From: Stromatinia cepivora
Lineage: Eukaryota; Ascomycota; Leotiomycetes; Helotiales; Sclerotiniaceae
DNA: 64,000 nucleotides
Direction of reading: 5' to 3'
NCBI GenBank assembly: GCA_014898415.1
Contig: RCTD01000001.1
Span: 434,001 to 498,000, forward strand
Shown: piece after piece, positions 45,990 to 55,427 of the stretch
Layout: every line of letters starts with the position of its first letter
Position numbering within the stretch: position 1 is the stretch's first letter
Position numbers and translations under genes: made by a program
The notes under the pieces: model-generated
Seen by the model: the letters and a program-made list of their open reading frames with translations, nothing else
What the model was told of the DNA's origin: nothing
Databases searched by the model: none

Positions 45990-47474
45990 ATGCCGTCAAA
46001 GGTTTCACAAAAACGATCCGCCAGTCCTTCCCCAAAGGCACGTCAGCACAAGCGCCCGCGTATCAGTCTCGTGAATCACACGTCCGCAACCTCTAACTCC
46101 GCAAATAACGCTTTGAATAACACCAAGGCCAATACAAATTCACCACCATTAAATGTACCGACAAAGACGCCCCGAAAACGATCAGCGAGCCCCTCCACAG
46201 AGGCGCGGCAGGAGAAACGCCTGCGCGTCAGGCCCACGCCTCCCGCGACCACTACACCTATCCCCGCGGATGGCGCGTTGAGCAAGACTGAAACCAATAT
46301 CAATACCATAACCAATACCAAGATTAAGCTTAAGCTCAAGATCACGATCAACAAAAAACCGGAACCTTCAAGAATGCCTTCAAAGATACCCCAAAAACGC
46401 TCAATCAGTCCTGCAGCAGAGACACCTCAGACCAAACGTTCGCGTGCCAAATCCACGCCCCACAAGTCCACCACCTCAGGCTCCGCAGACGGCGTGTCGA
46501 GCAAAAGCAAGACGACGACCGAGACAAATCCAGCACCTTTCGCCAACCAATTGGTTGCCATTAGGCCTCGTGTGCCCAAGTTAGCAGCACCAGGTGATGT
46601 TAGCAAATCTGAGGCCGCAAAGAAAGAAGCGAATGCTATTCAGATACGAGCAAGCAACACAGAGAAGCCATTAAGCAAGAGCAATCCCAAGACAAATGCA
46701 GCACGTCGCACCAACAAATTTGTGGCCATCAATCCTATTTTACCAAAACCGGCCACACGAGAGCCCCTCAAAAAGATTGAGGACGCGAAAAATAATGCTT
46801 TAGGTACTCGGGTGCCATCAGACGGTACAGACGATGAGTTGAGCAAATTAATATCCCTTACCAACGGGCTCGTTCCCCCTGATAAGCCGCTCCCAATACC
46901 ATCGGCCCGGGATCCACTCAAAATGTTTGGGACCACAGAAAAGAAGGCCATTGCTCTCTGGATGCGATCAAACAAAACAGTTGGAACACGAGGGAAACAT
47001 GTAGCCTTTCAAAGTCTTTTATACTCCCTAGGCTGCCAACACCCAAGTTTTGACAAAGAGACCTTGTTAAAATTTAACCATCGGGTCGAGCGCTTCATTT
47101 CAAGGATCAAGAAATCGCTGAAGGAATGCGATGCAGTTTCATTCCGAGAAGAGGATAAATTGGAAACATATCCTGTCTTTGCGGATTGGACAGTTGTTTG
47201 GTTGGAAAAGGACTGGGATGGAGTATATGATACGAGAGGGTACTATACCGACAACTATCTTGAGAAATACACATCCGATCTTGAAGGACAGGATGATGTC
47301 AAGGACTTTGTGGTAGAGCTAGCAGTCGATGAGCCTTTCGAAGAGGAGGTGGAGATCTTCGTCGTGGAAGTTTCCGAAGAATTCCAGGTTCCCAATGTCA
47401 CAGATCCTGACCCTGGTATTATCAGAAACCCAAAACACTATTGCAACCCTTACGGGATGGCCGATTGGAGATGA
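45990..47474 (+). CDS. Hypothetical basic, repeat-containing, probably nuclear protein (494 aa)
   Basis: Family not recognised. Single exon. The first ATG in frame is 45990. Three N-terminal repeats start at about residues 2, 57 and 130, each reading P(S/T)K, then QKRSxSPS or RKRSASPS, then a KR-rich end such as KARQHKRPR, EARQEKRLR and TPQTKRSR. These are phospho-SP sites beside bipartite-like nuclear localisation signals. A second repeat pair, NQLVAIRPRVPKLAAPGDVS and NKFVAINPILPKPATREPLK, occurs near residues 185 and 250. The C-terminal 170 residues are different: a folded-looking segment (KKAIALWMRSNKTVGTRGKH, LLYSLGCQHPSFDKETLLKF) and an acidic end (VVELAVDEPFEEEVEIFVVE). The basic N-terminus and acidic C-terminus suggest nucleic-acid or chromatin association, by inference only. 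It may be lineage-specific, next to a decayed region. Confidence 0.7.
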   Translation: MPSKVSQKRSASPSPKARQHKRPRISLVNHTSATSNSANNALNNTKANTNSPPLNVPTKTPRKRSASPSTEARQEKRLRVRPTPPATTTPIPADGALSKTETNINTITNTKIKLKLKITINKKPEPSRMPSKIPQKRSISPAAETPQTKRSRAKSTPHKSTTSGSADGVSSKSKTTTETNPAPFANQLVAIRPRVPKLAAPGDVSKSEAAKKEANAIQIRASNTEKPLSKSNPKTNAARRTNKFVAINPILPKPATREPLKKIEDAKNNALGTRVPSDGTDDELSKLISLTNGLVPPDKPLPIPSARDPLKMFGTTEKKAIALWMRSNKTVGTRGKHVAFQSLLYSLGCQHPSFDKETLLKFNHRVERFISRIKKSLKECDAVSFREEDKLETYPVFADWTVVWLEKDWDGVYDTRGYYTDNYLEKYTSDLEGQDDVKDFVVELAVDEPFEEEVEIFVVEVSEEFQVPNVTDPDPGIIRNPKHYCNPYGMADWR

Positions 47475-48118
47475 GAAGTGAGAATCTAAAGAAAATTGAA
47501 TGGGTATGGAGGGAGTTTTGCAATGTTCCGGCGTTCGTTGTGCAGGCTTGACATAATTTGAAAGATATTGAACAAGTATATAGACTACATTCGAGTTAAA
47601 AATAACATCTGTTATTCCCCTATCAACACGGAACTCGCAATTTATGTGGATTTATCGACGTTTCTGTAGCCCTTTGCGTTTAAGACCATATCTAGTGGAA
47701 TGACTTGTGCAGAAATAGCTAGATCATCGTCCGGGGACTCCAAAATTTTGGTTTGATTGGATGCATAAATCCCCAATATAGTAAGGCATGCTGGACTCCC
47801 TATATGAATAGTGAGTTTGTGATCTTGGTGTAGTAGTATTGAGGACTTCATTGCTGATCTAGCGGCGGACAGTGACCGCCTTCATCGTCCATTAAAAATG
47901 AATGTCGAAAACGATTTGAGGTTCTCCATGATTATTCTCTCTATCTGACGCTTGCATATCCTGGAGGCAAACCATAGTGCTCAGCACATCGAGGTTTCGT
48001 ACACCTGCCACAATGGTTACCGGAAAGAAGATTATTAAATGCTTACAATTTTTCCCAAACCACAACCTCAGATCACGCCTAGGTCGTATTATGCACGTCG
48101 TAATGCTTAGACCATCGT
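47475..48118. other. Convergent intergenic region
   Basis: Between two convergent genes. Short minus-strand frame 47642-47851 has no motifs. Nothing else seen. Confidence 0.5.
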
Positions 48119-49098
48119 TTATATGATCTTTTCGGCCTCCTCGACCAAATCCTCAACCTTGAAAGCTGGATCACCTCTTCCAAACATCTCCAACAACCTA
48201 CGTCTATCACTCTGTTCCCCTACCGGACCATAAAATTTCTGCAAACACATAATCAACCATTTTGCATCGTCGACGCTCACGCCTCTTCCTTCAACGACCT
48301 GTCCATGTAATAAAACCAACTCCTTTTCCTTTTTCAATTCCAAATGATGGGTAATTGTAGTATGTGGTTGACTGTATTCTCCCCTCAATTTGTATTCCGC
48401 AAGATGCGTGAGTAGAACTGCGACGGTATTTTCGGCCGGGAAAGTCCATTGCAAGAAATGAATCTCTGCACCCTGACCCTCCTTTGCGAGCGGTAAAATG
48501 AAGTTAGGGAATTTCTTTGCTGTGGCTTCGATGGTTTTGTATGTGTGTAAGGGTATCGCTGCGCACAATGATTGGGCATCTTTGATGTGTCGAAGTCGCC
48601 AAAGTGCCTCGATTTCTTTCTGTGGCAAGGCGCGAATTTTCTCGAGATCCAGATACGAGGAGAGAGTCTTCAGCCCAGGGTTTGAGGAGGGTGCTCTCTC
48701 AGCGGGAGTTTGAGGTGGAGGTGGGGCTGCGGGAAATGGTGATGAAGTAGTCGGAGACGGTGGTGGTGTGGGAGGGGCATTCACAGGAATAGTCACGGTG
48801 GCTTTCTTTTTCAGGTCCTCGATCTTCACTTTGTAGGCCTCCTTTAGTTCATTCACATCTCGCAGACCTTGCCTATAAATTTTTCATAAGTTTAACACAC
48901 CAATGATTCATTTTCGGCCACTTACTCCTTTGCTTTTTGATCAAGCTTCTCCCTATACTTTTCCAGAATTCTATCCGATTGCTGAGTGGCCAAGAATCGA
49001 ACATCATGAACTTGTGCCCATCTCTTTTGTGAAGATCGCAGATAAGGGGCAGCACCAGCAATTATGCGACGTATGGCCGGAGAACGGATGATTGCCAT
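48119..49098 (-). CDS. ATP11: Mitochondrial F1-ATPase assembly factor Atp11 (ATPAF1)
   Basis: Chaperone that binds the F1 beta subunit in the mitochondrial matrix during ATP synthase assembly (established for Atp11). Exons 49098-48926 and 48872-48119, intron 53 nt, 308 aa. The N-terminus MAIIRSPAIRRIIAGAAPYL with repeated Arg, Ser and hydrophobic residues fits a mitochondrial presequence. A coiled segment KEAYKVKIEDLKKKA and a Pro-rich linker follow. The conserved core begins LKTLSSYLDLEKIRALPQKE with EIEALWRLRH, contains FILPLAKEGQGAEIHFLQWT and ends in the LTHLAEYKLRGEYSQPH block. The start at 49098 is the first ATG giving the presequence. It is in tandem with the CoA-ligase gene behind it on the same strand. 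Confidence 0.92.
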
Positions 49099-49396
49099 AT
49101 TTGTTGTCGAATAACAATTTAGTATAATAATCAATTTCAACAGCAAGCCTTACAAAACATTAATTGAGGTTGAAGAAGTTATATTATGGGGTACACTAGC
49201 GGCCGCACGGCCGATATTTCCGCTTTCGGGATTTCGAGGTATCTTAACTTTGCATTGTGATATGATCAAAACAATTTAAACATGAAAAACACAAGTAGTC
49301 ATAAGAAAAGAACTAAATATCTTGAGAAAATCTATCCATAATATATATCCGAAAGACATTTATAAAATCCATATACACATACATTCCCTCCTCAGT

Positions 49397-51177
49397 CTAC
49401 AACTTCGCTTTCTCATCATCCTTCTTCGCCTGATCTTTCAAAAGCCTCCTCAAGATCTTTCCGCTTGGACTTTTCGGAATAACATCTACAAACTTAACTC
49501 CTCCCCTCAACCTCTTATGACTCGCTACTTTCGCTTGCAACCATGCCATAATCTTCTTTTCTTCATCCTTATCTCCTGCAACTCCTTTCTTCGGAACCAC
49601 ATAAGCTCGTGGGACTTCTGTTGCTTGCTCTTCATTGTAAATGCCAATTACTGCAACATCATCAATATCTTCATGAGAAATCAGGAGACCTTCTAGCTCT
49701 GCTGGTGGTACTTGGAAGCCCTTGTATTTAATCAATTCCTTCATTCGATCAGTGATATAAAAATTGCCTTCTTTATCCTGATGTCCGACATCACCAGTTT
49801 TGAAATATCCATCATCTGTCAAAGCGTTTTTGGTGCCTTCAGGATTATTGAGATAACCCTGGAAAACATTGGGTCCCTTGACCCAAAGTTCACCAGTCTC
49901 CCCTGCTGGGACTTCCTTCTCTTCGGCGTTCATATATTTTGCTACCAGATTTGGTAGCAAGCGTCCGACGGAACCTGTATATTTATTCCAATCCTCCCAG
50001 GGTTGACTGTGAGTGGTGGGACTTGTTTCGCTAAGGCCATAACCTTGCTTGACAGGTATTTTGAGACGGGCATATACAGCATTGACAAGTTCGTGTGTCA
50101 ATGGCGCCGCGCCTGAGTTCATCATCTTAACAGTCGATAAATCGTACTTCGAAACTATGGGACTCTTTCCAAGCATAAGGATAATAGGAGGAACCACATA
50201 AGCAAATGTCGCCCCAAATTTCTGTATCGTTTGACAAAACTTTTCCAAATCAAATTTCTCCATTACGATGCATTCGAGACCTCGGTAGAGCGAGAAATGA
50301 ATAATGCATGTCAAGCCCTAGAGACAGTCAGTCAGATCCACAAATCTGCAGCGATGAAGTGGCTTACATAGATATGATAAAATGGGAGAACGGCCATAAG
50401 CTTGTCGCCTTTGCCATCCTTACCGCCGTTCCAATACAAGTTGCAGCCTTCAGTTGTATTCGACATGGCAGTATTTGCAACGATGTTTCCATGCGAAAGC
50501 ATGACTCCTTTCGGGTGTCCGGTAGTTCCACTGCTATAAACCAAAAATGCTAAATCTTCTGGCTTATTCTTCGTTCTCCTATATCTCGACGTACCAGCCA
50601 AATTGCGCACATTAGTAAAGTGCTTAAACTTGTGTGTTTCATCCCTTCCGTCGCCCACCAAAATTATCCTATCTTCAGGTATGCCAGCATTTTTAGCCGC
50701 CGCTTGTGCCTCCTTTATGAAAGGCTTCTGCGTAACAATCCCCTTGGCGCCGGAATCTTTCAATTGAAAGGTTAATTCTTCAACAGTATATCCGGGATTC
50801 GCAGGAGAGACTATTCCGCCGGCCCAATGCGTTCCCCAAAGAACAGCGGGAGTATCGATACAATTGGGCGTGTAAAGCGCAAGCACATCGCCTTTCTTCC
50901 AATCCCAGACAGCTTTCAAGCCCTTTCCAAATTCGATCGCAGTATCTCGCACTTGCTTGTAGGTATATGATCGTGAAGTCTCGGCATCCGTATAAATTGC
51001 TGGAAAGCCAAATGGTCAGTAATTGATCTAAAACGTCGGTTCCTTCGTATAGGAGTATCGCAGAATGTAATTGGTACCTTTATCATCTGGAAATTCTCTA
51101 TCTTTCCTTTCGAAAAGAAACTCCCAAAGATCCACCTGTGGGATATCTATCCGCGGGTATGTTGATTCTGTGGGCAT
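49397..51177 (-). CDS. 4-coumarate-CoA ligase-like acyl-CoA synthetase with PTS1
   Basis: ANL-family adenylating enzyme that would activate a carboxylic acid as an acyl-adenylate and transfer it to CoA; substrate unknown. Exons 51177-51078, 50999-50368, 50317-49397, giving 550 aa, the usual length. Motifs in order: YSSGTTGHPKGV (AMP-binding P-loop), LPFYHIYGLTC across the second intron, YGLSETSPTTHS, YFKTGDVG, the hinge DRMKELIKYKGFQVPPAEL and the catalytic lysine region PKSPSGKILRR. The last residues are AKL, fitting the peroxisomal PTS1 consensus, so peroxisomal import is inferred, as for many fungal 4CL-like enzymes in fatty or aromatic acid metabolism. The start MPTESTYPRIDIPQVD is family-typical. 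Confidence 0.92.
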
Positions 51178-52218
51178 ATTTTGTTTTGTGTTTGTTACCA
51201 ATAGGCCGGCACGTTACTAATAAAATAAAGAAGAGGTGAAACACGGTTATTACAGAGGTATCTATTGAACAAAATAGTATGGGGAAATCAGCGTACGGTG
51301 AAGGAAAGTAAGGGGGATTTACTTATCTAAATACATTACCTATCGCAGCCGAGCTTGCAAAACACCGAGGTAACTTTACCCCAGAACTTGGCTTTCGGAG
51401 ATTTCGGACATCATCTGCCAGTTCCGTCTAATTGAATCAAATCATCCACCAATTGACTAAAAGTATCCGATAGTCCCACCTCCGTTCTGATTTAATATTG
51501 TACAAGTGAGCGGTCTCCATGCTATAGTAAGCTCTAAATTTTATCGTAAAGATTAGATGCAATAACACTTAGTAACTGATGCTAAGCTTGTATTGAGCTC
51601 GGTAGAGTAGCTTTTTCATTTAGCACCTAACAGTCTAGAACCCCACATCAAGTGTGTCTACTAGACATACATCTGATGTTTTAAATAGGTACATATTCAA
51701 GGCAATAAACCGGTCAAATGAGCGAAACGAGAGATTATCCATTTACCAATTGGTTCTATTTTGAAGGAAAGAAAAGCACTGATCAATTTTGGCACAGCAC
51801 TTTTTTTCATCCGCTGAAGAATATCAGACTCTGAAATTCGACAATAAGAACAGAAGATTTTTTTAATTGAAATACTCGCAAATAAAAAGAGACAACTCCC
51901 CAAAGAGCTTAAATCATTGACTACTGACACACCTTGCCCCCATGATATCCACTGCCTCCCTTTGCCCCCGTTAAAAACAACCCAGTCGCTCCTGGCCTGG
52001 GGTTGGAAGAGGGAATATGCCGAAACCAAAAATCAATGAATGACCTTCCTTCGCACAATAGTCGGAGGCAACGGAAGTCGAATTTACAGAAGAGATAGCG
52101 TGGTAAATACATCTCATGCGGACATTCTCGGATTTTTCTAAGGGGTTTGCATCAGCGGATGTCATCTGATGAATAGGAGTGGTACTGTACCGTGGAGCCT
52201 TAGCCTTCATTTCAAGCT
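51178..52218. other. Intergenic region
   Basis: Promoter of the CoA-ligase gene and 3' flank of the coiled-coil relic. No coding signal; the open frame at 51697-52029 lacks motifs. Confidence 0.5.
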
Positions 52219-52841
52219 CTACAACTTCTCCTTCAACTGATCTTTGAGTCGTTCAACTTCTTTCTTAAGCTCCTGTACCTCCGTCTCAAACTTTGGTTCC
52301 GCCTCGAATTTCTTGAATTCCATGTCGATGTTATTTTCAAGCCTCTCCTGCTCCATCTCTAATTGCGCCTTATTCCTCGCCTTTTCCATCCCCAACTCCT
52401 CCTCGAACCTCTCCTGCTCCATATCCAATCTCGCCCTATGCGTCACTCTCTCCAAACTTAATTTCTCCTCAGCAGTTTCCTTGGCAATCTCCAGCTCCAT
52501 CTTAAACTTGTCCTTCTCCATTCCCAATTCCTCCTCGAGTCTCTCCTGCTCCATATCCAATTTTGCCTTATTTGTTTCTCTCTCAATACTCAGTTTTTCA
52601 GTCTCCATCTTTATCTTAGTTTTCTCCAGGTCAATCTTTGCCAGTCCAGTTTCAGTGCGTGTTGTTGATCTTGGTTATCTTGTCGATTTCGAGGAACGTG
52701 GAGAATCTGAGAAATTCTAGGAACAGGACGCATGATAGTTAAAGAAAAGATCCAGAGCGCAGTCAACAATATTAGTACTGCGGCATGGTCAGAGTAAATA
52801 AAGTTGCTGAGAAACTCGAATATGCCAGTAAAAAGAGACAT
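52219..52841 (-). pseudogene. Coiled-coil repeat protein gene with an apparent frameshift
   Basis: The minus-strand frame from 52841 begins MSLFTGIFEFLSNFIYSDHA followed by a hydrophobic helix (AVLILLTALWIFSLTIM), suggesting a membrane anchor, and runs to a stop at 52611. A second frame, open from 52674 to 52219, encodes a highly charged coiled coil with two tandem repeats of about 44 residues, each containing LDMEQERxEEELGMEK and starting LSIERET or LSLERVT. No GT-AG pair with correct phase joins the frames because a TAA at 52677-52675 blocks most options, so a one-base indel between 52674 and 52611 is inferred. It could instead be an unusual intron or a sequencing error. The family is unknown. 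Confidence 0.45.
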
Positions 52842-55427
52842 CTTAAGAGTCTGATCTTTACCGTGATAGAAACTGATGAAGGGTTCTCGGAGGTAGGTTG
52901 GATATTGTGGAGGTGTTGTTGAGTCTTTATTGTAAGTGTATTTAAGGTGTGCTTGAAGTTGTCAAGAGATGTTGTAGATATTTTATCAATGTAAAAGTTC
53001 CAAGAGCACAATCCAGAGGGCAAGTACTCATTAGCCGAGTGTTCGGTACGGTAGTACAGTAGCTATGGAATTATATATTCAAGCAACTAATTGAATACAG
53101 CCATTGAACATGAACTAGTAAGTGAAAGTACACATGCCTAAACGATGATGACCGCTGAACATTCTAGAAGAGCATCATCAACAAGAGCTTTGATACGACA
53201 TACACGCAATCTGAAAGAATAGACAGACGCAAACAGTTGCAAATAAGTCCCCTCATCTCTAGATTCTAGTCTTCTACTCACTACTGTATTCCAATTAATC
53301 TCACTATTTTGAATTCACTATTTTGATTTAACCATTGATTTATCACAAGCACCAAAAGCATTCATATTCATATTTTAGATTCCCAGAAAACCATCTAAAC
53401 AACGCCACCACTCCGGCCGGGATGGCAAAATAGAACGACCGACGGTTGATAGCAAGCTCGATTCCGTAAAAAATTGTAGACAGGAATATCTCTTTCATTG
53501 AAAATCCCATGCCTGTCTATAGTATCTCAATTAGCAAAAGCATCAACCCTAAACAAATTTCATTCACTAACCAACTACCCAACGATTTTCAATGATAAAA
53601 ACCACAACAAATATATCCATTAGAAAATGAGCCATATATTCGCTCCTACACCCTCAACTTTAGGGAATAGATGGGAAAGTTAATTGTGCGAGAAGGTAGA
53701 CAATAAGTAAATCTCATAACGTTGAAAGCTGATGTTTCTCCTGACCACCCTTCACATCTCCGATAAAAACTTCATTGTCTATATCTAAAATGGACAACCC
53801 CACACGAGCTTGCCACCCATCAACCTTTGATTTCAGCAACACTAGTCATGCGATCGGAGATCCTTCAATCGTAACTATATATACAGTCTCGATCGTACTT
53901 CAATCAGCCTAAAATTTCACAACATCATCAATCACATCACATCACACACACAAACCAAAGCAGTGATTCTCCATGGCCTAAGCCGGATTGTAGATTCCAA
54001 AACTATCTAGAAAAAAAGGCTAGCACTTTTTATTTAAACCAGTTAGAAAATTTCCCATATCTACACAAAACCCGTCGCCAAAATTTTTAGAAGAGGTGAA
54101 CAAACTGTGTGAGCTCGCACCACCAAGACAATTCGAAAACACCTCTCCATCCATCCGTCCATCCCAACTGATGTATAATATTGAAAGGTTACAAACAACT
54201 GGGATACTTATCCCCGTTGTCCCCAAATCGATGCACCCGGTGCGAAGCTCGTAAACTTCCGAGTGTGGAGCGGAGATACATAGTCACATCCAACCCCGAT
54301 CGTGACTGTAGTCAAGAACATTATTTGACCGCCAAGCCCGTCTCTAAGGATTTCCGCAATATCAGTCTATGTGATACATATGATCTAGTGACCTCCATTC
54401 GACGTGATGCTGGGGCTGCCCCTACAGCTATCATCGAAAGGTCCTCACCCAAATAGACAGTACCCGATTGCGGAATTTTACGACATTTTTGTCAACCTTT
54501 GTACTGGCGTCGTATTTATTCTTGAAAAAAGGCAATGGTGGGTTTATAACTTCCCCGCCATGGCACTCGTATGATGACGTTCGCGAGCATCAATCGGTGC
54601 ATTCATAGGCTGCGGCCTTAGTAACTCCTTACCCTACCACAAAGCACCAGTGAATCCTTTCGTGTTCGTCATTCAATATAAGTACCAATCAATGGAAAAA
54701 ATGAGCGGTGTGAGTTTTTAGGATATTTGACTATCCCTGGCAGGCGTGACCATCCCACTCACCGGCACATCTGCCGTCGCATAGTTGTATTTCAAAGGAG
54801 CCCACAATAGGCATAAGTAACCCAAACCCCTAAAAGTTACCTCAATTAAGTCGCCTACCATGTGTTCCTAGTGTAAATCTTCTGGGGCCGAGTCCCCAAC
54901 GCTGGCTCCAAAGCAAAGTCGACTCATTTAGCTAGCTGAGCCCCTTACTATCACGCTTGTCTCCTTCAGAAAAGATCCTACAACTAAGGTTACGGTGCGC
55001 CTGAATTCAACCGTATAAACAAACCTCTGAATATGGCATTCCCATCGAGGGCGATACTTTGAAACAGGCAGTCTCTTATCAAGCTCAGCTCAGGCGCACC
55101 GTCAGGCGTCCAGACAGACTCTGAACGCCCTATTGTACCGCTCACCCCAGTGTACATAATATTCATAATGACTTGGGCCTTTTAATGTCATGCCCAGGAC
55201 AAATTGAAACCCGCAAACTTCGTGATTTAAAAATAGAATGATGAATGCCGACCCTAGGATGTAAGCTCTTCGTTTATTTCGTATTCGTAAACTCAAGGAC
55301 TACGTGCGTTTTGTTACCATCGGCTGATAACTGCGATAACCGTTGAACGGGTAGGAAGCGCTCGGTTATCATGTGGTTTATTGGAACAATTCAAGACTTT
55401 GCGTTCAATTATCCAGCATTCGAGTAT
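52842..55427. other. Intergenic region, 2.6 kb
   Basis: No supported gene. Open frames of 60-90 codons (54181-54456 plus, 55102-55296 minus) lack motifs. A minus-strand stretch at about 54720-54860 (GYLCLLWAPLKYNYATADVP) looks membrane-protein-like but is short and isolated. It contains the inverted repeat at 54992-55102. Confidence 0.5.
54992..55102. repeat. 13-bp perfect inverted repeat with 85-nt spacer
   Basis: ACGGTGCGCCTGA at 54992-55004 and its exact reverse complement TCAGGCGCACCGT at 55090-55102. The arms could form a hairpin stem or be the ends of a very small relic element. No flanking duplication is evident. Confidence 0.6.

Noticed and set aside
46076..46354. Minus-strand hydrophobic frame under the basic repeat protein
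   Set aside because: Antisense to simple Lys/Thr/Asn codons, giving artificial Leu/Val runs.
52244..52720. 158-codon plus-strand frame opposite the coiled-coil region
   Set aside because: Mirror of a Glu/Lys-rich coiled coil giving a Ser/Leu/Phe-rich translation; typical antisense shadow.
54181..54456. 91-codon plus-strand frame
   Set aside because: Begins without ATG and has no recognisable family or splice context.
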